Virus record (IMG/VR): IMGVR_UViG_3300027320_000012
Coordinates: 1 to 61,387 of that record
Source: a virus
Direction: 5' to 3' (one strand)
DNA: 61,387 nt
Shown piece by piece: positions 34,009 through 42,877 of this stretch (position 1 is the first letter of the stretch; each line of letters begins with the position of its first letter). The translations under genes and the position numbers were made by a program. The notes beneath the pieces are model-generated. The model saw nothing but the letters and a program-made list of their open reading frames with translations, was not told the origin of the DNA and did not search any database.

Positions 34009-35787
34009 TTAAACCGCAGCGTTCGGAGAGAAGCGGTCTACCATAAGCATCGTGTTCGTGGTCGCGTCGCGGAACGCGGTGAATTCGATGTTCTCAAACA
34101 CGTCTTGGTCGATACCACCCGGCGCGATTTCGTCTTGCGACAACTTGAACGCTGGAATGTTGAAGTAGTATACCGAACCTTCGGCGTCTGTGATCGTGAA
34201 TTCGAGAGACACGGTGTCGTGATCAATGAAGTCAGTGAACAGTTCTTGCGTTTCGAAGAACACAGTCATCGAGCCGGTCAGGTTGAAGCGACCAGTACCG
34301 ATGCCTTGTGGGAACTTAGAACCAACGCAGTTCTGCATACGGAGGCTCGCTTCACCAGTGATGGAAAGCGACTGAATGCAGGCTGCAAGTGGCGAGCCGT
34401 CCTTGACAAGGTTACCGACGTCTGTCGTCGCGTTGACCACATCACCCGGCTGTGCAGCCAGTGTTGTGTACGGTGCATTACCCAGAACCGAAGTTTGGAC
34501 AAGCGCCGTTTCACGACCTTCAAAGCCGATTGTACCTGTGACGATAGCGCCGGTAGCGATCTCAAGAGAGAACGTGCCTGCAACCATTCCGTCTTGGACC
34601 ATAAACTGGCTGACGTCTTGGAACGCGGTTTCGATAGTGAAGTAACGCTGAGCGATGTCAGTGACAACGCCGGGGTTCTTCAAGTGCGAGCCCTTGATGG
34701 TGATGTTTCCGCCCGCTGCCACGACCGGTGGGGTCGGCGACAGAGAAAGAAGGTCGTCAGCGAGTGCTGTGATCGTGTAGAACGAAGATGCACCGGCAAC
34801 GCCGCCAGCAAAGTCTACAACAGTAACGTTTACATCGTCAACAGTTTCGACGAGCGATCCGCCGGTAGCGTTGAGGTTAGTAACGGTAACAGTACCGGCT
34901 GCGTTCACCGCAACGACGTTCACAGGGCTCAGTGTACGATAACGCAGTGCGTTGACAGCCGCCGCAAAAGCATCACCGTCTGTGGTCGCCGTACCGACGA
35001 GTGTGAAGTCTGTACCAGAAACGAGAACGGCGGTGTTGGTGCCGTCGTTGACAGTGATGGTTGTCGTCGCAGCGCCTGCGGCAAATGTGACGGTACCCGT
35101 CTCGCGTGCGTCAACTGCGTCAACGTAAATCTTCTGACCGATCTGGAACTGGCCTGCTGCAATAGCTGCTGCAAACGGGTCAGTCGCGTTTCCGTCGAGG
35201 CCGGAGGCACCGAGAGAAATAGCTGTATTGTTCAGAACGACAACGTCGTTAGCGTCGTATACGCGCGCGCGCACCGTACCGGTTTCTGCTACAAGCGACG
35301 TCTCAACGATGGTGATCGTTGTGTTGCCTGCGCCGAATGCGGCGGATGCGATGGTGAAGTATCCGTTGTTTGCCGGGTCAACCCAACCAGCAAGCTTGAT
35401 GACACGACCATTGGTAAGGTAACCCGTGTAGTCCGCACCGGAAATGACGATAGTGCTCGCGCCGGTTACGGAAAGCACGATGCCTTCCCAGAAGTCCATA
35501 GTCATCGGGCGTTCCCACTGCGAGAGTAGGAAAGCTGCAAGGAATTCATCTTGCGGTCCCGAGGACCATTCAAAGTTAATGTCTCCGCCCGAAGAAGCCG
35601 AAACTTCAACGATATCGGAAACCATGCGGTCGGCACGTAGTTCGTCGGAAACAACAGTTTCCTTGTTCGCTGTAAGCGAAGACGAGGTGAGGCGCACTTC
35701 ACGCGCCGTGCCGGACGCGGGGGTCACACCGAAGGTGGATTCTTCGATGTAACGAATCTGTGCGCGGTTTGCGTCAGCAAAGGACAA
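34009..35787 (-). CDS. major tail (tube) protein, enlarged
   Basis: 592 residues, beginning ANRAQIRYIEESTFGVTPASGTAREVRLTSSSLTANKETVVSDELRADR, the hallmark of alphaproteobacterial phage and GTA-like tail tube proteins. About 300 residues is usual, so this one is roughly double. The middle (about 110-300) looks like repeated beta/Ig-like modules (VLNNTAISLGA, TVTVTNLNATGG) that would decorate the tube surface. The family resumes near the C-terminus (QNCVGSKFPQGIGTGRFNLTGSMTVFFE). It has its own promoter and a strong hairpin downstream, consistent with high expression. Confidence 0.8.
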   Translation of the reverse strand: MSFADANRAQIRYIEESTFGVTPASGTAREVRLTSSSLTANKETVVSDELRADRMVSDIVEVSASSGGDINFEWSSGPQDEFLAAFLLSQWERPMTMDFWEGIVLSVTGASTIVISGADYTGYLTNGRVIKLAGWVDPANNGYFTIASAAFGAGNTTITIVETSLVAETGTVRARVYDANDVVVLNNTAISLGASGLDGNATDPFAAAIAAGQFQIGQKIYVDAVDARETGTVTFAAGAATTTITVNDGTNTAVLVSGTDFTLVGTATTDGDAFAAAVNALRYRTLSPVNVVAVNAAGTVTVTNLNATGGSLVETVDDVNVTVVDFAGGVAGASSFYTITALADDLLSLSPTPPVVAAGGNITIKGSHLKNPGVVTDIAQRYFTIETAFQDVSQFMVQDGMVAGTFSLEIATGAIVTGTIGFEGRETALVQTSVLGNAPYTTLAAQPGDVVNATTDVGNLVKDGSPLAACIQSLSITGEASLRMQNCVGSKFPQGIGTGRFNLTGSMTVFFETQELFTDFIDHDTVSLEFTITDAEGSVYYFNIPAFKLSQDEIAPGGIDQDVFENIEFTAFRDATTNTMLMVDRFSPNAAV

Positions 35788-35834
35788 AGGACGGTCTCCC
35801 TAATTTGCATAGGGTGGCACCGCCGCCCCGAGTT

Positions 35835-35846
35835 ATCTCATGAGAT
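35835..35846. promoter_or_regulatory. 12-bp perfect palindrome upstream of the tail tube gene
   Basis: ATCTCATGAGAT lies between the promoter (35878-35906) and the tube gene start (35787). A candidate operator. Confidence 0.3.
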
Positions 35847-35877
35847 TGGGGACATTCAGAGTCACCCATGTGCTTGC

Positions 35878-35906
35878 ACCCTACCCAAATATGGACTGAA
35901 AGTCAA
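35878..35906 (-). promoter_or_regulatory. promoter for the major tail protein
   Basis: On the - strand: TTGACT (35901-35906), 17-bp spacer, TAGGGT (35878-35883), with a roughly 85-nt leader. Confidence 0.4.
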
Positions 35907-35958
35907 GGAGTCTGCGGCAAACGGGCCACACTAAAGCATCAATCAATTCGTGTCAATA

Positions 35959-36378
35959 TTATTCCGTGAAGTCGTATCGGTAGGGGATACGCATCATATA
36001 CTTGAACTTGCCGCCAATCTGTCCACGGGAAACCGCAGAATAGTCCTTAAAAGTAACGGTCCCCTCGTTGGCTACGGCACTGACTTGACGCTTGAAAAGT
36101 CTCCCCGCGTACACCGCAATATTTTGTGCTGTTCCGGGGCCTACATCTACAGGAGAAAATGCGTCCACCTGAATTACACCGACGTTGCGAGACTTGGCGT
36201 TTATGCCTGTGTTGATCGGCATGGTTTCTTCCGACGCCATGATGTGGATTACAGCGTATACCGTGCTGTCATTCTCTGGTGCGTCAGCGTTGTCAAAGAA
36301 GATCGGAACAGCCGGATAATCGGCTTCCATTGCCAGCTTCCAAAGCTCTTCAACGTATGAGGAAAATAGAGGGGTCAT
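35959..36378 (-). CDS. tail terminator protein
   Basis: 139 residues starting MTPLFSSYVEELWKLAMEADYPAVPIFFDN, then a beta-rich body (NVGVIQVDAFSPVDVG, GTVTFKDYSAVSRGQIGGKFKYMMRIPYRYDF). Size, fold pattern and position between the gp10-like and tube genes match tail terminators (lambda U / DUF4128 type), which cap the finished tail and attach it to the head. It overlaps the upstream gene by four bases. Confidence 0.65.
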   Translation of the reverse strand: MTPLFSSYVEELWKLAMEADYPAVPIFFDNADAPENDSTVYAVIHIMASEETMPINTGINAKSRNVGVIQVDAFSPVDVGPGTAQNIAVYAGRLFKRQVSAVANEGTVTFKDYSAVSRGQIGGKFKYMMRIPYRYDFTE

Positions 36379-36857
36379 AGTTTGTCACTATCCAAGAATG
36401 TCAAAAGCTCCTGCAAAGTAACGGCGAACATGCCTTGCGGTGAGCGCGGTGTCAGGGGCGAACGCGGTAGCTCCCCGGCTTCAAGTCCCCCGATGTGTGG
36501 GGCGGTGTTGGTGATCCAAAACACGTTGAACGGATCGCTGTAGTCAACAGAGGCCAGTGTTCCCATGGCGACAGCTTCTGCGCCGCCTCTAAGTGCCTCA
36601 GCCCCGAGTGCCAACTTGTTTGTCGGCTCAACCGGGTTTGGTTTGGAACCCGCTGCGCCGCTGTATGCGGAACCGGCGGATGCCACGTAACTGCGCACAG
36701 CTTGTCCTGTATGCACCGGGGTGCGGCGGATCAGGCGGATCATTGCCGCCTTCATCAAGCGCTGCATGCGCAAACGCCACTTCTTCTCGAAGCGGTCGTA
36801 TGATTGGTCCAATCTGCGCTGAAACTCTAGCGGATTGGCGACGATTGATTCCGACAC
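36375..36857 (-). CDS. HK97 gp10-like tail completion protein
   Basis: 160 residues. A basic helical N-terminus (EKKWRLRMQRLMKAAMIRLIRR) precedes TPVHTGQAVRSYVAS, the TPVDTG-type element of HK97 gp10-like proteins, and a later NTAPHIGGLEAGE. These act at the head-tail interface. The one-base gap upstream and the overlap downstream show operon packing. Confidence 0.7.
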   Translation of the reverse strand: MSESIVANPLEFQRRLDQSYDRFEKKWRLRMQRLMKAAMIRLIRRTPVHTGQAVRSYVASAGSAYSGAAGSKPNPVEPTNKLALGAEALRGGAEAVAMGTLASVDYSDPFNVFWITNTAPHIGGLEAGELPRSPLTPRSPQGMFAVTLQELLTFLDSDKL

Positions 36858-36858
36858 G

Positions 36859-37236
36859 TTACACCTTTCGGACGTGCAGAATGTACAAGCTCTCTCCGGG
36901 GACCCCCATCAAACGCTCGACATTGTACGTCGCGCCCTTGTCGTCTATGATCTGGTCCTGCGTCTTCGGATCAACGGGTATGTCCAGCTTGGCGATGATC
37001 GCTTTCAAGTCCGTAGCGGAAACGACTTCGTCGTCCATTTCGTCAATTTTGAACTTCGCCAACACCATTGGAATATTGGTGTGATTGGTGTCCACGGTAG
37101 AATACGTTCGTGTATCGGTGTCGTAGGATCGCGCGCCTTTCTCCACGTAGACACAGAACGGAGCAAGACCATCGTCTTGTCCGAGGATTTGCATTACCCC
37201 CTGCACCTGTTGTTCGAGAAGGCTCTTGAATCCCAT
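36859..37236 (-). CDS. head-tail connector (stopper-like) protein
   Basis: 125 residues, mixed alpha/beta with a C-terminal VERLMGVPGESLYILHVRKV strand pair reminiscent of head-closure (SPP1 gp16-like) stoppers. No definitive motif; the call rests on its size and on its place between the adaptor and the gp10-like gene. Confidence 0.5.
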   Translation of the reverse strand: MGFKSLLEQQVQGVMQILGQDDGLAPFCVYVEKGARSYDTDTRTYSTVDTNHTNIPMVLAKFKIDEMDDEVVSATDLKAIIAKLDIPVDPKTQDQIIDDKGATYNVERLMGVPGESLYILHVRKV

Positions 37237-37782
37237 TTATCGTACCGCCGGAACGAAGCGACGCTTGCCAACGATAGGGTTGCCCAAAGCGCGCAGAAGA
37301 AAACGTATGTTGATCGGGAGTAGGTCGGAGCCGGATTGGGAGTCAGCGGAGCCTGTGTCGAAGAATTCAACTTCAACAACATCGGCCTTGACACGCTTGA
37401 TGCCTTCCGGCAAGTTGGAACTCTGTCCACCAGAAGCTGCGGCTTGGTTGTTGATCAGCCATATAGCTGTCTCAGCGACTGCCTGTTTCAATTGGTCCGG
37501 GATGGTGTTCTGATCGATCAGACAGCCGTCGCGATCATATACACCGCAGCGAGGCCAGCGCAAGCCGCTGGTCTTTACGGTCTTGTCGCCCTTCCAATCC
37601 ATGTAATCGTCGAGCCAGTTCGAGGCCCAGATGGCGTAGTCGTCTTGCTCTTGTGCGGCGAGCGCAGTCCAAGCAGCCGTCGAGGTCGGGTTGACCTCGA
37701 TGATTGTTGCGATCTCCGCTGCTGTTACGTAGGAGTTGGCGGTAGCGATTCCGCTGCCGTCCTCCAATACGAGTATTGCCAT
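37237..37782 (-). CDS. head-tail adaptor, DnaT-like fold
   Basis: 181 residues. It opens MAILVLEDGSGIATANSYVTAAE and continues NWLDDYMDWKGDKTVKTSGLRWPRCGVYDRDG then AVAETAIWLINN. This is the conserved pattern of phage proteins annotated as putative DnaT-like ssDNA binding but located in head-tail connector clusters. Given the context, a connector/adaptor ring subunit is the more likely role. Confidence 0.65.
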   Translation of the reverse strand: MAILVLEDGSGIATANSYVTAAEIATIIEVNPTSTAAWTALAAQEQDDYAIWASNWLDDYMDWKGDKTVKTSGLRWPRCGVYDRDGCLIDQNTIPDQLKQAVAETAIWLINNQAAASGGQSSNLPEGIKRVKADVVEVEFFDTGSADSQSGSDLLPINIRFLLRALGNPIVGKRRFVPAVR

Positions 37783-37783
37783 T

Positions 37784-38611
37784 TTACGACACCTTTAGAA
37801 AGCTTGGGGCGTGTTGCTCGCCAAATCCGTTGCCTTCTTGCTTACCACAATTCGCCGTTTCAGACAAGCGCACGCGGTTGAAAGCCTTGACCCATTGGGC
37901 CGCTTGGCGTGAACGCACGACGTCTTCTTCGGTGAATTCAACGACACCAACACTCTGCATAAACGGCAGCTTAGCCATTTCTACAACGTAAGCCAGACCG
38001 CTGTCCGGGATGCGCGCCTGATTGATATCGCCACACACCGCCATGTTGAGGTTGTCGCCTTGGCGTGTCAGTGTGATGTAAAGGTCGTCCATGTCGAGGT
38101 TCTCTGCCTCGTCGATGATGCACGCTGCGTCGCTGAATGTGCGTCCCTGCATGAATTCATATGGGACTTCTTCGATCATCTTCTCGCGGCGGAAACGATC
38201 AAACTCGGACGGGGACATCGAATCTTTGATCCCCTCCATGATCGGGATCAACCACGGCGCTGTTTTGTCTTCAAGTGTTCCGGGAAGGAACCCGTTCTGG
38301 TGCTTCTTCTTCGCCACATTAGGGCGGGCGAGGTAAAGCTTTTTGATCTGCCCGGAAGCAAGCATACCGCCGTATACGCGCGAGGGGATGTAGGTCTTGC
38401 CGACACCCGCAGGGCCACATGAGAACGTTAGTTCGTTCTCCGTGAGGCTGGTAATGTAGAGGGACTGATTATAGGTTCGGGCTTCGATGGGCTTTGGATT
38501 GCGCTTGGTAGCGCGGACCATCTTATCCGCTTTTCTCTTGGCGCGTCGTGTCGCCTTTGAGCTAAGTTCCTCTGTTGGTTTTGCTTCTACAAGAAGAGCC
38601 TCGTCTGCCAT
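37784..38611 (-). CDS. PhoH-like ATPase
   Basis: 275 residues. Walker A is CGPAGVGKTY (near 65-74), Walker B CIIDEAENLD (near 165), and there is a sensor-like AVCGDINQARIPDSGLAYV, all typical of PhoH. The N-terminal 45 residues are basic (KATRRAKRKADKMVRATKR). PhoH proteins are common in marine phages and thought to act as RNA-associated ATPases or helicases, but the phage role is unproven. Unusually it lies inside the head-tail structural cluster. Confidence 0.88.
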   Translation of the reverse strand: MADEALLVEAKPTEELSSKATRRAKRKADKMVRATKRNPKPIEARTYNQSLYITSLTENELTFSCGPAGVGKTYIPSRVYGGMLASGQIKKLYLARPNVAKKKHQNGFLPGTLEDKTAPWLIPIMEGIKDSMSPSEFDRFRREKMIEEVPYEFMQGRTFSDAACIIDEAENLDMDDLYITLTRQGDNLNMAVCGDINQARIPDSGLAYVVEMAKLPFMQSVGVVEFTEEDVVRSRQAAQWVKAFNRVRLSETANCGKQEGNGFGEQHAPSFLKVS

Positions 38612-38634
38612 ATCAATGCAGTCTCCGCTAAGGC

Positions 38635-38690
38635 CCGCTCACGGCACACCGGTACGGATCACAGCCGTGTGGGCCGTGTTATGCGAGCGG
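38635..38690 (-). terminator. intergenic stem-loop upstream of phoH-like gene
   Basis: CCGCTC at 38635-38640 pairs with GAGCGG at 38685-38690; inside, CACGGC can pair with either of two GCCGTG copies. This gives alternative folds, as in attenuators. No U-run. Confidence 0.4.
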
Positions 38691-38707
38691 TTGGTTGATC
38701 ATAGAGA

Positions 38708-39127
38708 TTAAGGTGCTTCCACCGGAAAAAAGCCTACGATGATAGGCCAGAAGTTGATGACGGTAATCAAACCACCAATACCTGCGCCGATCAGCGCAAG
38801 ATTTCGTAGGATGCGTACAGGACCGGCCCAAGCAGATTGTTGAACAATCAAGTCGGTCTTACGGGCATCCCTCATTTCGTCAACGTCATTTCTAACGCTC
38901 CCAAGGTCCTCACGGATCGCCCTTAGATCGATCTGGACTTTGTCCACATCGCCTTGGGATCGATCAACTTTAGCGGAAAGGAGGTTCACACTATCGCGAA
39001 CAGAATCGATTGACCCGCGCAAGTTTTCGTCGCGCGTTTCCATCCCCTTGCGGAGATCACGAAGTTCACTGAGTATAAATGCAAGCCCCAAGCCGCCGCC
39101 AGTGGCTTGATCAAGTTCGTTAGACAT
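38708..39127 (-). CDS. coiled-coil protein with C-terminal membrane helix
   Basis: 139 residues. Residues 15-95 are a continuous heptad pattern (LRDLRKGMETRDENLRGSIDSVRDSV and on), followed by a single transmembrane helix (NLALIGAGIGGLITVINFWPIIVGFF). Similar coiled-coil/TM phage proteins are sometimes called holin-like or superinfection-related. No specific family recognised; membrane location is the secure inference. Confidence 0.6.
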   Translation of the reverse strand: MSNELDQATGGGLGLAFILSELRDLRKGMETRDENLRGSIDSVRDSVNLLSAKVDRSQGDVDKVQIDLRAIREDLGSVRNDVDEMRDARKTDLIVQQSAWAGPVRILRNLALIGAGIGGLITVINFWPIIVGFFPVEAP

Positions 39128-39137
39128 TATGCCTCCG

Positions 39138-39389
39138 TCAAGAGTCGTCGTCCGACGCCTTAGCGTCAGATGAAATCCAAAGCTCGAACGTATCTTCTAC
39201 GTCGTTATCGTCCAACACTTCTTCGACCGGCTCTGCCTTTTTGCGGCGGCTCTTTGTCTTTTCTTTGGGCTTGTCATCGACCGGTGGTTGTTGTGTCCAA
39301 CCATCTTCAAGCAACAGCTTATCAGCGCGGTCGCGAGACGCGACTTCGTACTTCTGACCATCGGGTGAGTAGACTGTGATGTACGCCAT
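39138..39389 (-). CDS. small acidic head-associated protein
   Basis: 83 residues. The N-terminus MAYITVYSPDGQKYEVASRDRADKLLLEDGWTQ is a short domain that recurs, diverged, in the protein at 46044 (VIYSPDGKEVHIDRLNAIDLIRTAGYVW). A Lys-rich then Asp/Glu-rich tail follows. Probably a minor capsid-cluster protein; function unknown. Confidence 0.5.
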   Translation of the reverse strand: MAYITVYSPDGQKYEVASRDRADKLLLEDGWTQQPPVDDKPKEKTKSRRKKAEPVEEVLDDNDVEDTFELWISSDAKASDDDS

Positions 39390-39458
39390 TGCGATACCTC
39401 GATCCTGTTATTCCTGAGAAAGGTACCACACTGTGCCGTAATTGTCACTAGGCGACGG

Positions 39459-40619
39459 TCAGCTTGCTGCCCAAATCTGCGGAATGATGCGGTTGGCGAT
39501 GTCTGCTTTGTCTTGGTCGGTGATCGTGCCAGCGGCGACAAGGTTTGTGACCGTTCCATCAAGCACAACGTCGCATCCGGGGCCGGAGTTGTCGATAACT
39601 TGCGCAACGCCTCGAACGAGGATTTGTCCCGCTGTGCATGATGCGTCAATGGTCACCTTACCCTGAGACACATCGACCGACATGGAGTTGCCCCCAGAGA
39701 AGTTCTGGATGACCATACCCCCGGACCAGTTACGAAATTGAATATCTCGCGTTGTCGCGTTACAATCAAGTACAAAAGTTACGTTTCCGGGAAACCCGGA
39801 AACACAGTTCATGAACGAAATATCGCTGATTCCAGCGGGTGATGCAGTCAGGGTTATGTTGCCGTTGACGACGCACTCAAAAGCCCCGCCTTCAAACTCC
39901 GTTATTGTTCCAAGAACACACTGACGCAAAATAGTATAACCAGTACCGAAGTCGCCCGTAACAGATAGGTTACTCAAGGAAAGAGAATCAGTGCTTCCGC
40001 CTTGAAGGACGACAACAGAATCTACAGTGTTCAGCCCCTCAATGGTGTACGTGTCTAGGTTCTCAGCTACCGGCATAACCAGCGTGTGGCGAAGTTTGAA
40101 ATTCTCCAAATTCAATCCATCAGCGATAGCGTCGGCGTCGGGCCAGTTACTGACTGGATCGGTTGTCGTTCCGCGTGGAAACTGTATTCCCGGAAGGCCA
40201 TTGATGGTGTCAATCCAAACGAATCCCGCAAACGATTGTTGGTTGATCTGGTCAGAGAATGTGAGACCGGCGGAGTTTGCTGAACGGATCGAGACTTGGT
40301 TCACGTTTGTGACGTCGCCGACGTTTGAGTTTGCGCCCACAAGGTTTACAGCGTACTGACCATCTTCAAAGGTTACGGTATAACCGTTGATGATCTCGAT
40401 GATTCGTGCGAGCGTAACGCCTCCAACCGTGATCGGCTGGACGTGGTTGTGGGTCGTCGGAAACGGCATTCCTTCCGGGTCGTCTTGAAGGTCGTTCAGG
40501 GTCTGGCGGAAGGCGTCGAGGTCGAGTTGGCGAATCTCTGTAGGGACCGACTGCACAAGAAGCATGTCGGCGCGTGGTACGTTTATTACCTGCGTTCCCC
40601 AATCAATTGTAATCGCCAT
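39459..40619 (-). CDS. head fibre / beta-helix structural protein
   Basis: 386 residues. The N-terminal 110 residues (MAITIDWGTQVINVPRADMLLVQ to GYTVTFEDGQYAVNLVGANSN) are a conserved attachment domain I associate with marine phage structural proteins. The rest shows short beta rungs (FVLDCNATTRDIQFRNWSGGMVIQNF) suggesting a right-handed beta-helix. A virion surface appendage is likely. Confidence 0.55.
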   Translation of the reverse strand: MAITIDWGTQVINVPRADMLLVQSVPTEIRQLDLDAFRQTLNDLQDDPEGMPFPTTHNHVQPITVGGVTLARIIEIINGYTVTFEDGQYAVNLVGANSNVGDVTNVNQVSIRSANSAGLTFSDQINQQSFAGFVWIDTINGLPGIQFPRGTTTDPVSNWPDADAIADGLNLENFKLRHTLVMPVAENLDTYTIEGLNTVDSVVVLQGGSTDSLSLSNLSVTGDFGTGYTILRQCVLGTITEFEGGAFECVVNGNITLTASPAGISDISFMNCVSGFPGNVTFVLDCNATTRDIQFRNWSGGMVIQNFSGGNSMSVDVSQGKVTIDASCTAGQILVRGVAQVIDNSGPGCDVVLDGTVTNLVAAGTITDQDKADIANRIIPQIWAAS

Positions 40620-40622
40620 GTT

Positions 40623-40883
40623 TTATCGCGCAGTCGCGCCGCTCCCTTGGTGCTGCATCAAGATAAGCTTCATCTTTAGCTCCCCGATCTCTGTCTGTAG
40701 AGTATGCACTGTTTTGGACAGGTCCGCAATGGTAGCGTGGTGCTTGGTCATATCGTCGCGCAATGAGCGGACAACCTCAGCTACCGCCTTGATGTTGCGT
40801 GTGTGGATATCGTCACCTGTTGCCTTTATGACACTAGGAGACGTGTCCGCGTCAGCGGATTCAAGTTTGATGTTGTCCGTCAT
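40623..40883 (-). CDS. small coiled-coil protein of the head-fibre cluster
   Basis: 86 residues, mostly a predicted coiled coil (AVAEVVRSLRDDMTKHHATIADLSKTVHTLQ). Its start overlaps the stop of the upstream fibre gene by one base. It may be a chaperone or a trimerising element for the neighbouring fibres. Its first 15 codons contain copy 6 of the repeated hairpin. Confidence 0.5.
   Translation of the reverse strand: MTDNIKLESADADTSPSVIKATGDDIHTRNIKAVAEVVRSLRDDMTKHHATIADLSKTVHTLQTEIGELKMKLILMQHQGSGATAR
40846..40859. repeat. CGCTGACGCG hairpin repeat, copy 6
   Basis: TCCGC-GTCA-GCGGA close to the start of the small coiled-coil gene; inverted orientation relative to copy 5 with the same stem. 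Confidence 0.45.
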
Positions 40884-42451
40884 TATTGATCCTGAACTTG
40901 GAATGCTGTTATTTCTAGGCCGTTGGCCGTGATCGTGCCGGACAATGGTGCTGTTTTATACAGGATTGGAGACGTACTTTTTCGGACACGTCCGGTTACG
41001 GGTTGGTTACCGAGGAAGGCGAAACCAGTGTTTTCCACAACGCCTGACCCGTTTGTAACCCCAGATAGGATGACGTCGCCAGCGGTCGCCGGTCCTCCTG
41101 TATCAGCGACGAGGTATACGCGCGCGCCGACGATGGGGCTGTTTGTTGCAGCGTCTCGGCTCGTGACGCGTACCGACACAGCGTTGACCACCGTCGTCGA
41201 TGCACCGGCACCGTTGCGTACAGTGGGCGTGCCGCCGCCGCCTGCAATGTTCAGGGTTACCGCGCCGCCTGAGTTATTGTATATTGCAGCAGAGTTTGTA
41301 CCGCCCGCCCCATAACCAGTGAACGTATTTCCAGTAAAGGTGTACGTTCCCGGAGTGGTGATTGTTATCGCGTGTCCAGCAGAGAACGTGAAGGAAGAGT
41401 TGGATATAAGGTTTGGGGCGTTGCTCTGGATATACCCAACGCCTGTGGCGGTGTTGGCGCTCGACACCGTGATACCAGACAGCGTCGCGCTGTTCTGGAT
41501 CAAGCTTGTTCCGTTGATGAGTGTCGTACCATTGAGAGTTGCTGTCGATCTCAAGGTAATGGTATCAGACCCGCGCCACACCCCCGATGTGTCGGTGAAT
41601 TCCGCGATGCCCGCCGCGTCGATGGTGAGACTCCAACGCGCGTTCGTGGGGTTAGCTGCGGATATGTTGGCTAGGTTCCAGCGGACGGTTGTGTTTGCCC
41701 CGCGAATCGCGAATTCAAAAAATCCTACCGCGACACGGCTGTCTGCAAAAACTGTAGAGAAAGCGCTGTCTTCGAACCACGAAGTCGCTGTGCCAGTCGC
41801 CGGGCCAATATAAATCTTTCCGCGACCGATGTTGGAACCGTTAAACGAAGACCACCATCCCCAAAAGTTTGTATTCTCAGCCGTGATGATTGAGGCAAAG
41901 TTGTTCGGTGTGCCGGAGGTACCGGCGTCAACTCGGACGCCGAAACCTGTCGTGAACTGGTCAATCTGTACGTTGTTAAAGTTACCCATGATCGACGTCA
42001 GCGTGTCGAAAGCGCCACCGACTTGGGTAACGTTCGTCAACTGCGCCGGGTTACCGCCAACGGTCCAACTACCGGCCAAAATGTTATCAAAGTTTCTTCC
42101 TGTATTTACAACGGCGGTAACGAAACCGCCCTTATAAAATGAACGCGGGTCCACGTTCCAACTCCCACGACTTGTACCGTTTCCAACCACAATGCGCAAC
42201 CCTCCCGTAGCGGAGATAGGGGTCTTTGTGTTGAACCACATGACAATGTGCTCGCCAAGTCTGCCGACGTTATAGTTGTACGGTCCACTGGCGATGGTTG
42301 TGGTGTAAATTTCGTTGAGACCGGTGGACGCCTTCAACCCAATAGAACCCGTGCCTTGCACAAAGTCATCGTCGGTTGAAATGTTGCCTTGGTTGAATCC
42401 CGTGATGGCGTCGGCAGTGTTTATAACTGTTCCAACAAGTGTTACTGCCAT
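40883..42451 (-). CDS. virion surface fibre with beta-helix and Ig-like ending
   Basis: 522 residues. The first 270 read as a lectin-like/jelly-roll domain, 290-420 as a repetitive beta-helix (TITLRSTATLNGTTLINGTSLIQNSATLSGITVSS), and the last 90 as a carboxypeptidase-regulatory/Ig-like fold (VRVTSRDAATNSPIVGARVYLVADTGG). Likely a capsid-attached fibre binding surfaces or glycans. No exact family recognised. Confidence 0.55.
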   Translation of the reverse strand: MAVTLVGTVINTADAITGFNQGNISTDDDFVQGTGSIGLKASTGLNEIYTTTIASGPYNYNVGRLGEHIVMWFNTKTPISATGGLRIVVGNGTSRGSWNVDPRSFYKGGFVTAVVNTGRNFDNILAGSWTVGGNPAQLTNVTQVGGAFDTLTSIMGNFNNVQIDQFTTGFGVRVDAGTSGTPNNFASIITAENTNFWGWWSSFNGSNIGRGKIYIGPATGTATSWFEDSAFSTVFADSRVAVGFFEFAIRGANTTVRWNLANISAANPTNARWSLTIDAAGIAEFTDTSGVWRGSDTITLRSTATLNGTTLINGTSLIQNSATLSGITVSSANTATGVGYIQSNAPNLISNSSFTFSAGHAITITTPGTYTFTGNTFTGYGAGGTNSAAIYNNSGGAVTLNIAGGGGTPTVRNGAGASTTVVNAVSVRVTSRDAATNSPIVGARVYLVADTGGPATAGDVILSGVTNGSGVVENTGFAFLGNQPVTGRVRKSTSPILYKTAPLSGTITANGLEITAFQVQDQ

Positions 42452-42876
42452 TTCATCACCTCATATCTGTGCGTCATAACCACTGTCGCGGCATGTACGG
42501 AATGAAACACGGTATTTCTCGCTGTCGGTATTGTCACCCCGGTTGGGGCTTTGTGACCATGTGCGTGTCCAAAGAAATACCAATCAGTTTTGTGGTCAAA
42601 GTCCCACAAACTTGTTGTTTCTTCAAACTCGTTGTACGCCCCTATGTACGTTATTCTGTCCCCTGACGCAAGGGCCAAAAACTCTTCTTCGGAAGAGACG
42701 ATTTGGATGCGGTAGTTCACAGGAAGTATCGGCACGAGGTCTGTTCGGTTGATGATCACCACATCGGTGATGTCCCCCGCAGCCAAAAAGGCGTAATTCC
42801 AAGCGTCTAAGAACCCTAGACGCCCGGAATAAACATCAGTGTCGAATTCTTCAAAGAAGAAGGCGACGCCCGCCAT
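42442..42876 (-). CDS. divergent SPOUT (TrmH-like) methyltransferase-fold protein, tentative
   Basis: 144 residues from the ATG at 42876. The C-terminal half follows the order of small TrmH-like SPOUT proteins: RITYIGAY..., then FFGHAHG at the FGxExG position, then VTIPTARN and HSVHAATVVMTHRYEV at the IPT...N...A...LVMYDR position. The catalytic-type Glu in motif 2 is Ala/His here, and the N-terminal motif 1 Arg is not evident, so it may be inactive or a structural derivative. It lies inside the head-fibre cluster, overlapping the next gene by 10 bp. The alternative is a structural protein with chance resemblance. Confidence 0.45.
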   Translation of the reverse strand: MAGVAFFFEEFDTDVYSGRLGFLDAWNYAFLAAGDITDVVIINRTDLVPILPVNYRIQIVSSEEEFLALASGDRITYIGAYNEFEETTSLWDFDHKTDWYFFGHAHGHKAPTGVTIPTARNTVFHSVHAATVVMTHRYEVMKWQ

Positions 42877-42877
42877 C

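Noticed and set aside
34105-35529. Antisense frame of 474 codons opposite the tail tube gene
   Set aside because: Composition typical of a shadow frame; the opposite strand has a recognised structural gene.
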